Source of the DNA: Clostridia bacterium
GTDB taxonomy: Bacteria > Bacillota > Clostridia > Oscillospirales > Acutalibacteraceae
Direction: 5' to 3'
Assembly (NCBI GenBank): GCA_900755895.1
Contig: CAAEIG010000161.1
Coordinates: 1 to 17,738, forward strand
DNA length: 17,738 bases
The translations under genes and the position numbers were made by a program. Positions 6,424 through 14,627 of this stretch are shown piece after piece (the stretch's first letter is position 1; the number at the start of each line of letters is the position of its first letter). Below the pieces are notes generated by a model. It did no database searches and was not told where the DNA came from. It saw nothing but the letters and a program-made list of their open reading frames with translations.

Positions 6424-7473
6424 TTATTGATTTGGCATATCTCCGGCCAGGAGGAACCATTCCCGTTCCCCTTTGATAAAAGCCATTGTTGATACATCTG
6501 TAAGCCGTGAATTCCTCGGAACGAGAACAGCATAGACCACATCCTCGCCGGTGAGGGTAGACGTATCCATGGTCAGTCGGGCCACGGTTTTCATGCCATC
6601 CTGGACCTCAAAATCAAGACAGGAACCGTCCGGCAGATACAGCGGCTCATTGTTGAGGAAATAGACCACTGTGTAATGGACCAAGGTCGTTCCCCAGAGA
6701 CTGTATTTCAGGTCCAGCTGTTCCTTATGAAAATTATCAAAGATATTGAGACCATTTTCCATGCCATTTACCTCGGAAGTATGGCCAACTTTTGTTAGAA
6801 AGTCATCATCGCTCCATTGGGCAACATCTGCATAAGAGCAAGGCTCATAAGTGATCTCCGGCTTGGAGAGAAGCGTCAACTTTTCCGGAATTTTTGCTTC
6901 TCCTGGGTCCGAATCCACATAGAGGAGAAAGGAGTAGCCGAGAGAACCAGTTGTGTGTGTCATCATTCCGGGATTCCCCTTGGAGGGCAGATATTCCGGA
7001 TTCAAAATCAGAAGCGAGGCCATTTCCAGAACATCTCCGGACTGGCCAGTTACAGGCGTGAAATACAGCACGGGTTCAACGGTTTCATCATCCAGGTAAA
7101 AAGTGTGCAGGTAGGAATCTTCATTTTCCCCATCCAGCCGATAAGGCTGGGGACGACCATCCAAAAACAGCAGAAGGCCAAGCCCTTTCCGCCCAACGAG
7201 ACCATGGGCCTGGATGAAAAAGTCCATAGACATTTCTCCACCGGTATAATGCTGCTCTGGTGCGCGACCATCAGCTGTGCGGCTGACTAGACCGTAACTC
7301 AGTCCCCCAAGGTCTGAGTCATCTTTTGCTTCAGTGGTTAAAGGCTCTAACGGAATTGATTCCTGCGTGAAAATGGATGGGTCTTTTGGAGAAGCGCTAT
7401 CGTTATTCTCCGGAAAGGCACAGGCTGTCAAAAGGACTACTACGATTAAAAGAAATAATGGAATACGTTTCAT
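6424..7473 (-). CDS. L1: predicted surface lipoprotein of the L family (Lb type)
   Basis: This 349-aa lipoprotein is the only L gene next to an intact S gene. Lipobox LLTAC gives Cys18, with a short linker to about residue 50. Family motifs are HYTGGEM, GLGLLLFLDG, QPYRLDG, HTFYLDD, GDVLEMA, YLPSKGNPG, VAQWSDDDF, LKYSLWG, YFLNNEPLY, GEDVVYAVLVPRN and FLLAGDMP. It is the most divergent member (the FVDN motif is FLNN here). The start at 7473 was chosen over ATGs at 7479 and 7506 because AAGAGG lies seven bases upstream. It follows S1 across a strong hairpin and precedes the ABC-ATPase stub. Its function is unknown. Confidence 0.87.
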   Translation of the reverse strand: MKRIPLFLLIVVVLLTACAFPENNDSASPKDPSIFTQESIPLEPLTTEAKDDSDLGGLSYGLVSRTADGRAPEQHYTGGEMSMDFFIQAHGLVGRKGLGLLLFLDGRPQPYRLDGENEDSYLHTFYLDDETVEPVLYFTPVTGQSGDVLEMASLLILNPEYLPSKGNPGMMTHTTGSLGYSFLLYVDSDPGEAKIPEKLTLLSKPEITYEPCSYADVAQWSDDDFLTKVGHTSEVNGMENGLNIFDNFHKEQLDLKYSLWGTTLVHYTVVYFLNNEPLYLPDGSCLDFEVQDGMKTVARLTMDTSTLTGEDVVYAVLVPRNSRLTDVSTMAFIKGEREWFLLAGDMPNQ

Positions 7474-7490
7474 AGCCATACCTCTTATAA

Positions 7491-7520
7491 AGCGGGAGGG
7501 CCGCAAACGGCCCTCCCGCT
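7491..7520 (-). promoter_or_regulatory. Intercistronic hairpin between S1 and L1
   Basis: A perfect 13-bp GC-rich stem, AGCGGGAGGGCCG (7491-7503) with CGGCCCTCCCGCT (7508-7520), four-base loop. On the minus strand TTTATAAGAGG follows, so the short U-stretch runs into the L1 ribosome binding site. Partial termination or 3'-end protection of the S1 message are both plausible; either would make S1 more abundant than L1. Confidence 0.75.
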
Positions 7521-7533
7521 GGCTTGAGATGGA

Positions 7534-7950
7534 TTAGTGAATGGTCAATTCTGCACTTGTGTAGCACCCAACGCTGGGATGTTCGGTCCCTCCCTGCATA
7601 GAGTGCGAGATGTAGGCCATATTGGGGATAGCGTCAAAGGTGAAATAAATGGCAAAATTGCGTGTATAATTCAGGACACCTGTTCCGCTGTCACTGAAAT
7701 CGGTCGTTAGGGATTTGAAACCGTCCCGATAATCAACGCTGATTTCAAAGTAAGCCCGGTCAGGATTTTTGCTGACCTTAGTGTAGGTGTACAGCAAAGC
7801 GGGGGAACTGGAACTTTGATAACTGGTGCCAGATATGGTGCCATAATGTGGACTCATGCTGCTGGAACTAGTCGCCGACACGCCAACGGCGAGGGACAGG
7901 ACCATAGCCAGGACCACTGCAAACGTGATCCAATTTCGGAATTTCTTCAT
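7534..7950 (-). CDS. S1: small secreted protein of the S family (only intact copy)
   Basis: I do not recognise the family. The 138-aa product starts MKKFRNW, then a hydrophobic stretch (8-22) and a likely SPase I site after VSA (about residue 26). There is no lipobox Cys, so it should be released or surface-held as a ~112-residue mature protein. The mature part is rich in Ser, Thr, Tyr and Gly and has motifs shared with the broken copies: SYQSSS, KNPDRAYF, FAIYF, GGT and CYT. The start at 7950 is supported by AAGGAGG eleven bases upstream; the ATG at 7980 lacks a site. It is driven by P1 through a leader of about 150 bases and followed by L1. Confidence 0.85.
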   Translation of the reverse strand: MKKFRNWITFAVVLAMVLSLAVGVSATSSSSMSPHYGTISGTSYQSSSSPALLYTYTKVSKNPDRAYFEISVDYRDGFKSLTTDFSDSGTGVLNYTRNFAIYFTFDAIPNMAYISHSMQGGTEHPSVGCYTSAELTIH

Positions 7951-8022
7951 AGTAAATTGATCCTCCTTATAATGCGTCATTCATGAAAACGGACATTCGG
8001 ATACGATCAAAGCCATGGAGAA

Positions 8023-8205
8023 GAAATTGTTTACATGGCGCTGCACATCAGCCCATCGGGTATCACCTGCTTCCCAAAGATAGGAACGACCTTCCTTACA
8101 CCGTCACAATACCAGAAATTTTGTAAAATGTCAACGGACAATCGGGAGATATTTACAATTTCGGAACTTTTAACAAATTTACACACTTCTGAACCGGTCC
8201 AAAGA
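8023..8205 (-). repeat. Leader repeat, copy 1 (upstream of S1)
   Basis: It matches the promoter-leader half of copies 2 and 4 from TGTAAACAATTTC (about 8023-8035) to the AT-rich TTTGTTAAAAG and the CCGGTTC near 8195, after which similarity fades. The transcribed part (about 8099 to 7951) can form short stems: AGGAA/TTCCT, GGG/CCC and GCTG/CAGC. These positions are conserved among the copies, so the leader may be a structured regulatory RNA. It matches no riboswitch class I recognise. Confidence 0.7.
8106..8134 (-). promoter_or_regulatory. Promoter P1 for S1-L1
   Basis: TTGACA (8129-8134), 17-base spacer and TATTGT (8106-8111) with the extended TGG. The predicted start of transcription near 8099 leaves about 148 bases before the S1 ATG, longer than needed for simple translation. 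Confidence 0.75.
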
Positions 8206-8379
8206 CTTTGAATTTGGACATATTGCGAATGACGGACGGATGAGTTCTGACAATTACATAATATTCTGACCGTTAGAGGAAAAATACGGATGATCGCAGC
8301 GGATTTGCGTGCAAAGGGAAATCCACTGTAGTTTCTGCCGTTCGTTGTGCATTGCATCTTCACTGCTTTCGGATATCAT

Positions 8380-8487
8380 TCATCCCACTTCTCTGCACAT
8401 ATATTTATATAGTAGTGGGTAGGGGGAACCCTGCTCGGTACAGCGATAGGTCCGGAAGCCCATGTGTTCATAGAAGCCCACGGCCCG
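8380..8487 (-). pseudogene. GNAT-type acetyltransferase, C-terminal remnant
   Basis: On the minus strand an open stretch reads RAVGFYEHMGFRTYRC, followed by SPYPLLYKYM and a stop (8380-8382). AV-x-FYE-x-MGF is the usual C-terminal motif of GNAT N-acetyltransferases, where the Tyr helps at the acetyl-CoA site. Only about 35 residues remain and upstream sequence shows no further match or start. It is a relic, with no role inferred. Confidence 0.55.
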
Positions 8488-8542
8488 GGGGACTGTTCAG
8501 ATTCTCCTGTCTGCGCTTTTGCTTCCCGGATTGTGCAAGACT

Positions 8543-8615
8543 CCCAGCTTTCGTTTGCTGAAAGCTGGGGCTATTTGACGGACTGAAATGCGGAAACGCT
8601 ACCGGTTCCGCATTT
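8543..8615. other. Two adjacent perfect hairpins in the gene-free stretch 8206-8763
   Basis: CCCAGCTTTC (8543-8552) pairs with GAAAGCTGGG (8560-8569), and AAATGCGGAA (8586-8595) with TTCCGCATTT (8606-8615). Neither is followed by a U-run on either strand. The block resembles dispersed palindromic intergenic repeats of gut Oscillospirales as I remember them, which is not verified. Apart from these, the GNAT scrap and the protease promoter, I see nothing in 8206-8763. Confidence 0.5.
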
Positions 8616-8763
8616 GCCGCATTGCTCTACAGCCGTCCGGCAAGCAGCAAGGAGGCGACACTTTTGTACGGCCCGAGTTTTAGACAGAACGCCCATCTAT
8701 TCCACGGAGTTTCCATTTTTTTCCAGCATTATGACAATTTTGCTGTAAGCGAGTGCTTTTGAA

Positions 8764-8792
8764 TTGCATTTGTCCCCTGTCCGTGCTATAAT
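8764..8792 (+). promoter_or_regulatory. Promoter of the S8 protease gene
   Basis: TTGCAT (8764-8769), 17-base spacer, TATAAT (8787-8792) preceded by TGC, giving an extended -10. The predicted start of transcription is near 8799, about 87 bases before the ATG. Confidence 0.7.
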
Positions 8793-8796
8793 ATGG

Positions 8797-8817
8797 ACAT
8801 TCGTTTTCGCTGAATGT
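8797..8817 (+). promoter_or_regulatory. Candidate operator: dyad at the protease transcription start
   Basis: ACATTC (8797-8802) and GAATGT (8812-8817) form a perfect inverted repeat with nine bases between, lying over the predicted start of transcription. The surrounding GGACATTCG also occurs in the array leader (about 1869-1877) and in the S1 5' leader (7991-7999). A repressor site is a reasonable guess, but no regulator gene is in the window. Confidence 0.35.
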
Positions 8818-8885
8818 ACGACCGGCAATGACGCACACAAGCGGAGCCACACTCGGTTTTTGCCGAAGAAAGAGAGGATTATTCT

Positions 8886-11800
8886 ATGCATTTTTCCCGT
8901 TTCCACAGACGGCTCTGGTCCGTGCTGCTGGCAATGGTAATGGTGTTCAGTGCCGTGGTTCCTGCCATGGCGGCCGAAGACCATTCCGAGTCCGGGCAGG
9001 CAGACACGCTCTTCTGGGAAAAAATTGACAACAGCGCTTTTTCCGCGCCTTCTCCCTTCCGGGAGGATCTTGCGGCAGAGGATCTGACGCAAAGCTACGC
9101 AGATACGGACGAGGTCCGTGTCGCCATCGTTCTGGAGGATGCCTCCACACTGGAAGAGGGCTTCACCTCTGATCAGGTGGCCGCCTGCAATGCCGGTGCA
9201 ATGGACTACCGGGCCTCCCTGGAGGAAAAGCAGGCGGAAATGGAAGACGCCATTTCTGAGCAGGTACTTCATGGCGATGAACTGGACGTGGTCTGGAACC
9301 TGACGTTGGCGGCCAATATGATTTCCGCCAATGTGACCTACGGCCAGATTGCACAGATTGCCGCCCTGCCCGGCGTGAAAGAGGTACTGATTGAGAACCG
9401 CTACGATCCCTGTGTGCTGGATCAGCAGGAGGTCACCGACCCGCTGATGTCTACCTCCGGGGAAATGATTGGCTCCGATATCGCCTGGGCCGAGGGCTAC
9501 ACCGGCGCCGGTACCCGCATTGCCGTTATTGATTCCGGTCTGGATGTGGATCATCCCTCTCTGGATCCGGATGCCCTGCTGTATGCCCTTCAGGACAGCA
9601 ATGCCACGCTGATGAGTGCCTCCGACATTTCCCCTGTTCTGGAGCAGCTCAACGCCTTCCAGCGTCTGGAGAACGTCACCGCCGATGACCTATACATAAA
9701 CGCCAAGATTCCCTTTGGCTTTAACTACATCGACCGGGATCTGGACGTTACCCACGACAACGATACCCAGGGTGACCATGGCTCCCACGTCACCGGAATC
9801 GCTGCCGGAAACCGCTACATTCCCAACGGTGACGGCACGTATTCCGATGCTCTGGAGGCCGTTTTGACGCAGGGCGTTGCCCCGGATGCCCAGATCCTTG
9901 TCATGAAGGTGTTCGGCAAGGCCGGCGGCGCTTATGATACCGACTACATGGTTGCCATTGAAGATGCCATTTTGTTGGGTGCCGACTCTGTGAACCTGTC
10001 CCTGGGCGGCAGCAGCGCCGGTTATTCCTACAACACCGCGGCGGTGTTTCAGTCCATTCTGGAAACCATCACAGAGAGCGGCACCGTTGTGTGTATGGCC
10101 GCCGGTAACTCCGGCTACTGGTTCGAGCATACCAACGCCGGTTATCCCTACGCCGGCAGTGTCGGCTGGTCTACTGCCGGTTCCCCGGGTTCCTTCACAA
10201 ATTCCCTGGATGTGGCCTCTGCGGACAACATTGGTTCCACTTACCGCTACCTGGGCATTGGCAGCGAAAAGCTCGCCTATCGGGAGAGTACAAATTATTC
10301 CAACGCCCCCTTCTACACCATTTCCGGAGACCATTCCTTTGTTTATGTGGATTCCCTCGGCACACCGGAGGAATTTGCTGCAGTTTCCGATCTGCTAAAG
10401 GGCAACATTGCCGTGTGCAACCGGGGTGAATTGTCTTTTGCCGCAAAAGCCAATGCTGCCGTGGAGAACGGTGCCATCGGCGTGCTGATCGTAAACAACG
10501 AGGCGGGCACCATCGGCATGGATCTTACCGAGTACACCCACACTGCTCCCTGTGCAGGACTGACACTGGACTGCCGGGATGTTCTGCTGGCAAACGCACA
10601 GGCGGTCACGGACGATGACGGAAATACGCTCTGCTATACCGGCAGCATCTACGTCAGCGAGAAGCCCATCGCTACCTCTACCCACTCCACCGACTACAAG
10701 GTCAGCAGCTTCTCCAGCTGGGGTGTTCCCGGCTCTCTGGAGCTGAAGCCCGAAATTACCGCCCCTGGTGGAAACATCTTCTCTCTGGAGAACGGAGGAA
10801 CCTATAAGAACAACTCCGGCACCTCCATGGCCTCTCCTCAGGTAGCGGGCATGGCCGCACTTGTTGCCGAGTACATCAAGGCAAACGACTTGGACAAGGA
10901 AACCGGGAAATCTCTGCGCCAGCTCTCCCAAAGTTTGCTGATGTCCACGGCGCAGCCTCTGATCGACAGTTCCAACGGCAGCTACTACCCTGTTCTGCGG
11001 CAGGGCGCAGGCCTTGCCAACGTCGGTGAGGCAATCCATGCAGGCAGCTATCTCTTCATGGATGCCGATGCAACCGATTCCTATGCAGACGGAAAAATCA
11101 AGGCGGAGCTTGGGGACGATCCGGATCGTACCGGCACCTACACCTTTGGCTTCACCCTGTACAACCGGAAGGACGAAGCTTCCTCCTTCCACCTTCGTGC
11201 CGACTTCTTTACCCAAGCCTTGCTTTCCAAAGACCAGGAGGACGGCAGCACCGTTTTGTATACGGACACAGCCACCGCACCTCTGGCCTCCCAGGTCAGC
11301 TGGACTGTCGATGGACAGAACGTTGAAATGGCAGACCTTTCCAAGCTGCAGAACTGCGACTTTGACGGCAGCGGTACGGTTGGTGCCAACGACGGTCAGG
11401 CCCTGCTGGACTTTGTGACCGGTGCACGCAGCAGCATCTCCTGCCAGGAATATGCCGATCTGGACGGCAATGGCAGTATTGGAACCTACGATGCTTACCT
11501 GTTCTTCCAGGCATTGGGCACTGCGCTTGTGACTGTGCCGGCCGGCGGAAGCATCCATGTGACCGTTCAGGCCCAGGTGCTGGGTCTGGATGCCTATGAT
11601 GCAGCCGGAAACGGTTCTGGTGCCTTTGTGGAAGGCTATGTGTTCGCAGAGGAAATGGAAAGTCCCGATGGAGCCGTTGGCACCAGCCATTCCATTCCCG
11701 TTCTGGGCTACTACGGAAGCTGGACCGACGCGTCTATGTTCGATATGGGCAGCGCTCTGGACTATCACTATGGCACGGAGACCCGTGAACCCTACCTGGC

Positions 11801-14477
11801 CGCAGCCTTGCAGGAGAATGCTAAGGGCCTTCAGAGCATGACCATTCAGTATTCAGACCATTCTCAGTCCTATGACTTCGGTGCAAACCCCTATGTAGAC
11901 GACGGCTTCTACGATTCGGACCGCTACTCCTTCAACCCTGACACGGCCAAGCTGATGGATGTGTACTTTGCCCTCATCCGTAATGCCTCCGCCTCCCGGA
12001 TTACCGTTACAGGAGATGATGGCGTTACCTATCTGGATAAATCCTACGACTATGCCATCGGCAGCGCCTTCTATCAGGTGGCCAATCAGTTCTGGACCCA
12101 GTACCAGAGCAGTCTCCCCATGAACATCTCCCCCAAGGCTGCGGAGGATACCCAACTCACCGTTACGGCCTACCTCGCCCCGGAATACTATATTGACTTT
12201 TCCGGCGAAGCACCCGTTGTAAACTGGGATGCCCTGCACGATGGTGCCAAGCAGACCTACACGCTGTTCGTGGATAAGACGGAACCCACTCTGTCTGATG
12301 TTTTCCTCCGTGAGGATGTCGCTTCCGGTGAGCGGCGCCTGTTTGCAACCGCTTCCGACAACCGCTATGTTGCCGCTGCCATTCTCTATGATTACGATAC
12401 CAATACCGTTCTCAGCAAGATCGGCGGCAGCCCTCAGGGTGCTGCCAGAGGCGAAGATGTCAGTTTGGATATGGGCAGCATTGACACGGAAGCCGTCAAG
12501 CATCTGGTGCTGCAGGTTTATGACTACGCCAATAACGTCAGCACCTACCGCATCAACCTGAACAGGGAAGAGCTGGACGCACCGGTAGCCGTAAAGCTGG
12601 ACCAGGAGACTGCACACCTGTACAAGGGCGGCAATCTGACCCTGACTGCGGAGGTTTCTCCCTTCGGTATCCATCCGGACGGCGTTGTCTGGACCTCCTC
12701 CGACGAAAACGTTGCCACCGTTGACCAGAAGGGCCGGGTTCAGGCTGTAAACGGCGGTGAGGCGGTCATTACCGCCACTGCTGAGGCGGATCCGTCAAAA
12801 TCTGCCAGCTGTACCGTTACTGTGGAGGTCCTGAAGGTAACCCTGCACGGTGCTCTGACCGATGCGGACCGGGAAACCCGCCTGTTCTCCTGGGATCTGG
12901 AAAATGATGCGCAGTGGACTCCCGGCACCACCGTTGCCGTAGACGGACTGAACGCCATTACTTATGATTCCTTTAATCATCAGATCGTCATAATGGACAG
13001 TGCCGCCAAGGATTTCCATGTAGTGGACGAGCAAACCGGTGCGGTGCTGAGCAGCTTTGACGGAATCGACGGCAACGGCGGCTTCAACATTCCCTTCTAT
13101 GATATGGAGGCTTCCCGTGTATTCACCGAGGACGGAGATCCTACCATCCTGGGCGTTTACAGCTTCTTCGTCTTTAACCCCGCACCCCTGGGCAAACTCA
13201 CCAACGATGCCAATTACTATATCATGGACCTGATGTTTGGCACAGGTGGAAATAAGTTTGTTACCGTTTCTTCCTTTGGTGAAAGTGCCGTGGACCTGGA
13301 TGGCGACGGAGTCGCCGAAACCCCCTCCGAGCTTTATACCATGCTCGATGACCGGGGCGGTGTCTGGAGCTTCCAGCTCTATCAGAAGGACGGCGCTTAC
13401 AATCTGAAGTATACGATTTCCCATTCCAACCTGCCCAAACTGAAGCTGTGGTTCATGGGTGATGACAACGGCCCCCATTGCTCCACCGTTCCCACCGTGG
13501 AAGACGGAAAGTTGGTCATGTACCTGTCCTACTTCACCGGAAAGATCAGCCAGCTTTACCGGATGGTCTACGATGCCTCCAGCAACTTCTGGACTGCTGA
13601 CTTGTTGGCCGATTTCGGCACCGATGTGTTCCCGGCCAACATCTACGCTGCCGATTACCATGGTACTGCGGAAACCGTGCAGGATGTTGCTCCGGAAAAC
13701 CTGCCTCTTTGCACGCAGGACGCCGGTACGGCTGCACTCACCGACGAACTGCTTTCGGCCGCTCTGCCGGAAGAAGCCCCGGCCGCAGGCAGCCTCAGTG
13801 CTTATACCGCTGCCTCCGAAGCTCCGGCCACTGCACCGGCGCAGTCCGCTCTGTCCATCTCCGAGGATGAAAAGACCGTAACGGTGACAGTCGTTTCCGA
13901 TGCCGATACCACCAACGCCCTGATGTATCTGGACTTTGACCCTGAGGTTCTGGAATTCCGGGACATTCAGGTGCTTGGGGACTACACCTCTGCGCATGTA
14001 CAGGACGGTGCAGTTGCTTTCGGCTATGTTTCTCTGGGCGGACTCCCTGCCGGAACCGCCGTGGCTTCCGTCTCCTTCACTCTGAAGGATCCTGCTGCAT
14101 TGGGCTCCGAGCTCAGTGTGACCCTCCGTCAGACGGAGCGGAATGAATCCGCCGTGGAGTTTACCAAGACGCTGACCGCCGCGCTGCACAGTGAAACCGT
14201 TGTAACAGGGCAGAAAAAAGCTACCTGCACCGACAGTGGCTACACTGGCGACATCCTGTGCGCCGCATGCGGCCGTCAGATCCAAGCAGGAACGGTTCTC
14301 CCTGCTACCGGCCATCATTACGGTTCCGACGGAAAGTGCGTCGATTGCGGTGCGCTGCGCACCTCTGCGCCGAACACCGGCGACAGCTTTGACAGCGTGC
14401 TGTGGACCCTGCTTCTGCTCGGCTCCGGCCTGATGATGAGCGGTCTCTGGATCTTCTTCAGAAAGCGGACCTTCTGA
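8886..14477 (+). CDS. Giant secreted subtilisin-family (S8) serine protease with wall-sorting tail
   Basis: The 1863-aa product begins with a signal peptide (to about 29, ending AMAA). An I9-like prodomain region (about 70-175) precedes the S8 domain, with Asp216 in VIDSG, His298 in GDHGSHVTG, Asn408 in AAGN and Ser647 in GTSMASP, so all catalytic residues are present. A PA insert lies at about 470-590, as in lactocepin/C5a-peptidase proteases. Then come Fn3-like sequence with a dockerin-like EF-hand pair (823-877; DFDGSGTV, DLDGNGSI), a Big2 Ig-like domain (1234-1315), a propeller-like stretch, a cohesin-like domain (1656-1768), a CxxC pair segment (about 1780-1821), PNTGD at 1829-1833, a membrane helix and FRKRTF. 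It should be exported, anchored to the wall and degrade extracellular proteins or peptides. ATG at 8886 follows GAGAGGA. Confidence 0.92.
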   Translation: MHFSRFHRRLWSVLLAMVMVFSAVVPAMAAEDHSESGQADTLFWEKIDNSAFSAPSPFREDLAAEDLTQSYADTDEVRVAIVLEDASTLEEGFTSDQVAACNAGAMDYRASLEEKQAEMEDAISEQVLHGDELDVVWNLTLAANMISANVTYGQIAQIAALPGVKEVLIENRYDPCVLDQQEVTDPLMSTSGEMIGSDIAWAEGYTGAGTRIAVIDSGLDVDHPSLDPDALLYALQDSNATLMSASDISPVLEQLNAFQRLENVTADDLYINAKIPFGFNYIDRDLDVTHDNDTQGDHGSHVTGIAAGNRYIPNGDGTYSDALEAVLTQGVAPDAQILVMKVFGKAGGAYDTDYMVAIEDAILLGADSVNLSLGGSSAGYSYNTAAVFQSILETITESGTVVCMAAGNSGYWFEHTNAGYPYAGSVGWSTAGSPGSFTNSLDVASADNIGSTYRYLGIGSEKLAYRESTNYSNAPFYTISGDHSFVYVDSLGTPEEFAAVSDLLKGNIAVCNRGELSFAAKANAAVENGAIGVLIVNNEAGTIGMDLTEYTHTAPCAGLTLDCRDVLLANAQAVTDDDGNTLCYTGSIYVSEKPIATSTHSTDYKVSSFSSWGVPGSLELKPEITAPGGNIFSLENGGTYKNNSGTSMASPQVAGMAALVAEYIKANDLDKETGKSLRQLSQSLLMSTAQPLIDSSNGSYYPVLRQGAGLANVGEAIHAGSYLFMDADATDSYADGKIKAELGDDPDRTGTYTFGFTLYNRKDEASSFHLRADFFTQALLSKDQEDGSTVLYTDTATAPLASQVSWTVDGQNVEMADLSKLQNCDFDGSGTVGANDGQALLDFVTGARSSISCQEYADLDGNGSIGTYDAYLFFQALGTALVTVPAGGSIHVTVQAQVLGLDAYDAAGNGSGAFVEGYVFAEEMESPDGAVGTSHSIPVLGYYGSWTDASMFDMGSALDYHYGTETREPYLAAALQENAKGLQSMTIQYSDHSQSYDFGANPYVDDGFYDSDRYSFNPDTAKLMDVYFALIRNASASRITVTGDDGVTYLDKSYDYAIGSAFYQVANQFWTQYQSSLPMNISPKAAEDTQLTVTAYLAPEYYIDFSGEAPVVNWDALHDGAKQTYTLFVDKTEPTLSDVFLREDVASGERRLFATASDNRYVAAAILYDYDTNTVLSKIGGSPQGAARGEDVSLDMGSIDTEAVKHLVLQVYDYANNVSTYRINLNREELDAPVAVKLDQETAHLYKGGNLTLTAEVSPFGIHPDGVVWTSSDENVATVDQKGRVQAVNGGEAVITATAEADPSKSASCTVTVEVLKVTLHGALTDADRETRLFSWDLENDAQWTPGTTVAVDGLNAITYDSFNHQIVIMDSAAKDFHVVDEQTGAVLSSFDGIDGNGGFNIPFYDMEASRVFTEDGDPTILGVYSFFVFNPAPLGKLTNDANYYIMDLMFGTGGNKFVTVSSFGESAVDLDGDGVAETPSELYTMLDDRGGVWSFQLYQKDGAYNLKYTISHSNLPKLKLWFMGDDNGPHCSTVPTVEDGKLVMYLSYFTGKISQLYRMVYDASSNFWTADLLADFGTDVFPANIYAADYHGTAETVQDVAPENLPLCTQDAGTAALTDELLSAALPEEAPAAGSLSAYTAASEAPATAPAQSALSISEDEKTVTVTVVSDADTTNALMYLDFDPEVLEFRDIQVLGDYTSAHVQDGAVAFGYVSLGGLPAGTAVASVSFTLKDPAALGSELSVTLRQTERNESAVEFTKTLTAALHSETVVTGQKKATCTDSGYTGDILCAACGRQIQAGTVLPATGHHYGSDGKCVDCGALRTSAPNTGDSFDSVLWTLLLLGSGLMMSGLWIFFRKRTF

Positions 14478-14489
14478 TCCATGCAAAGA

Positions 14490-14543
14490 AATCCCCCTGC
14501 AGCCCGTAGAATTACGGTATGCAGGGGGATTTTCAGCCTTTTT
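14490..14543 (+). terminator. Intrinsic terminator of the protease gene
   Basis: AATCCCCCTGCA (14490-14501) pairs with TGCAGGGGGATT (14520-14531), with an inner CCGTA/TACGG stem. TTTTCAGCCTTTTT follows. It lies 12 bases after the stop codon. Confidence 0.85.
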
Positions 14544-14627
14544 AAATGCAGCGGCATTATTGCCACGTTGAAGTGGATGAGCATAGGAAGGTAAGCCGTC
14601 AAAATTGCTACCGCCGCCAGAGCGCTT

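Noticed and set aside
1512..7520. Calling the four S-L hairpins plain intrinsic terminators
   Set aside because: None is followed by a clear U-run on the minus strand, and an L gene without its own visible promoter starts just downstream.
7951..8099. Known riboswitch or T-box in the S1 leader
   Set aside because: I looked for purine, TPP, SAM, c-di-GMP and T-box core strings and saw none; only short generic stems are present.
1659..8205. CRISPR array, suggested by recurring sequence
   Set aside because: The repeats are ~90-330 bases, few, and separated by whole genes; there are no short regular repeats with unique spacers.
8697..9554. Minus-strand open frame of 285 codons overlapping the protease start
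   Set aside because: It lies opposite the signal peptide, prodomain and promoter of a protease with clear catalytic motifs; its composition (Gly/His-rich) is that of an antisense shadow.
12795..14486. Minus-strand open frame of 563 codons
   Set aside because: It is antisense to the Big2 to C-terminal part of the protease, has no signal or domain I recognise, and follows the low stop frequency of a GC-rich opposite strand.
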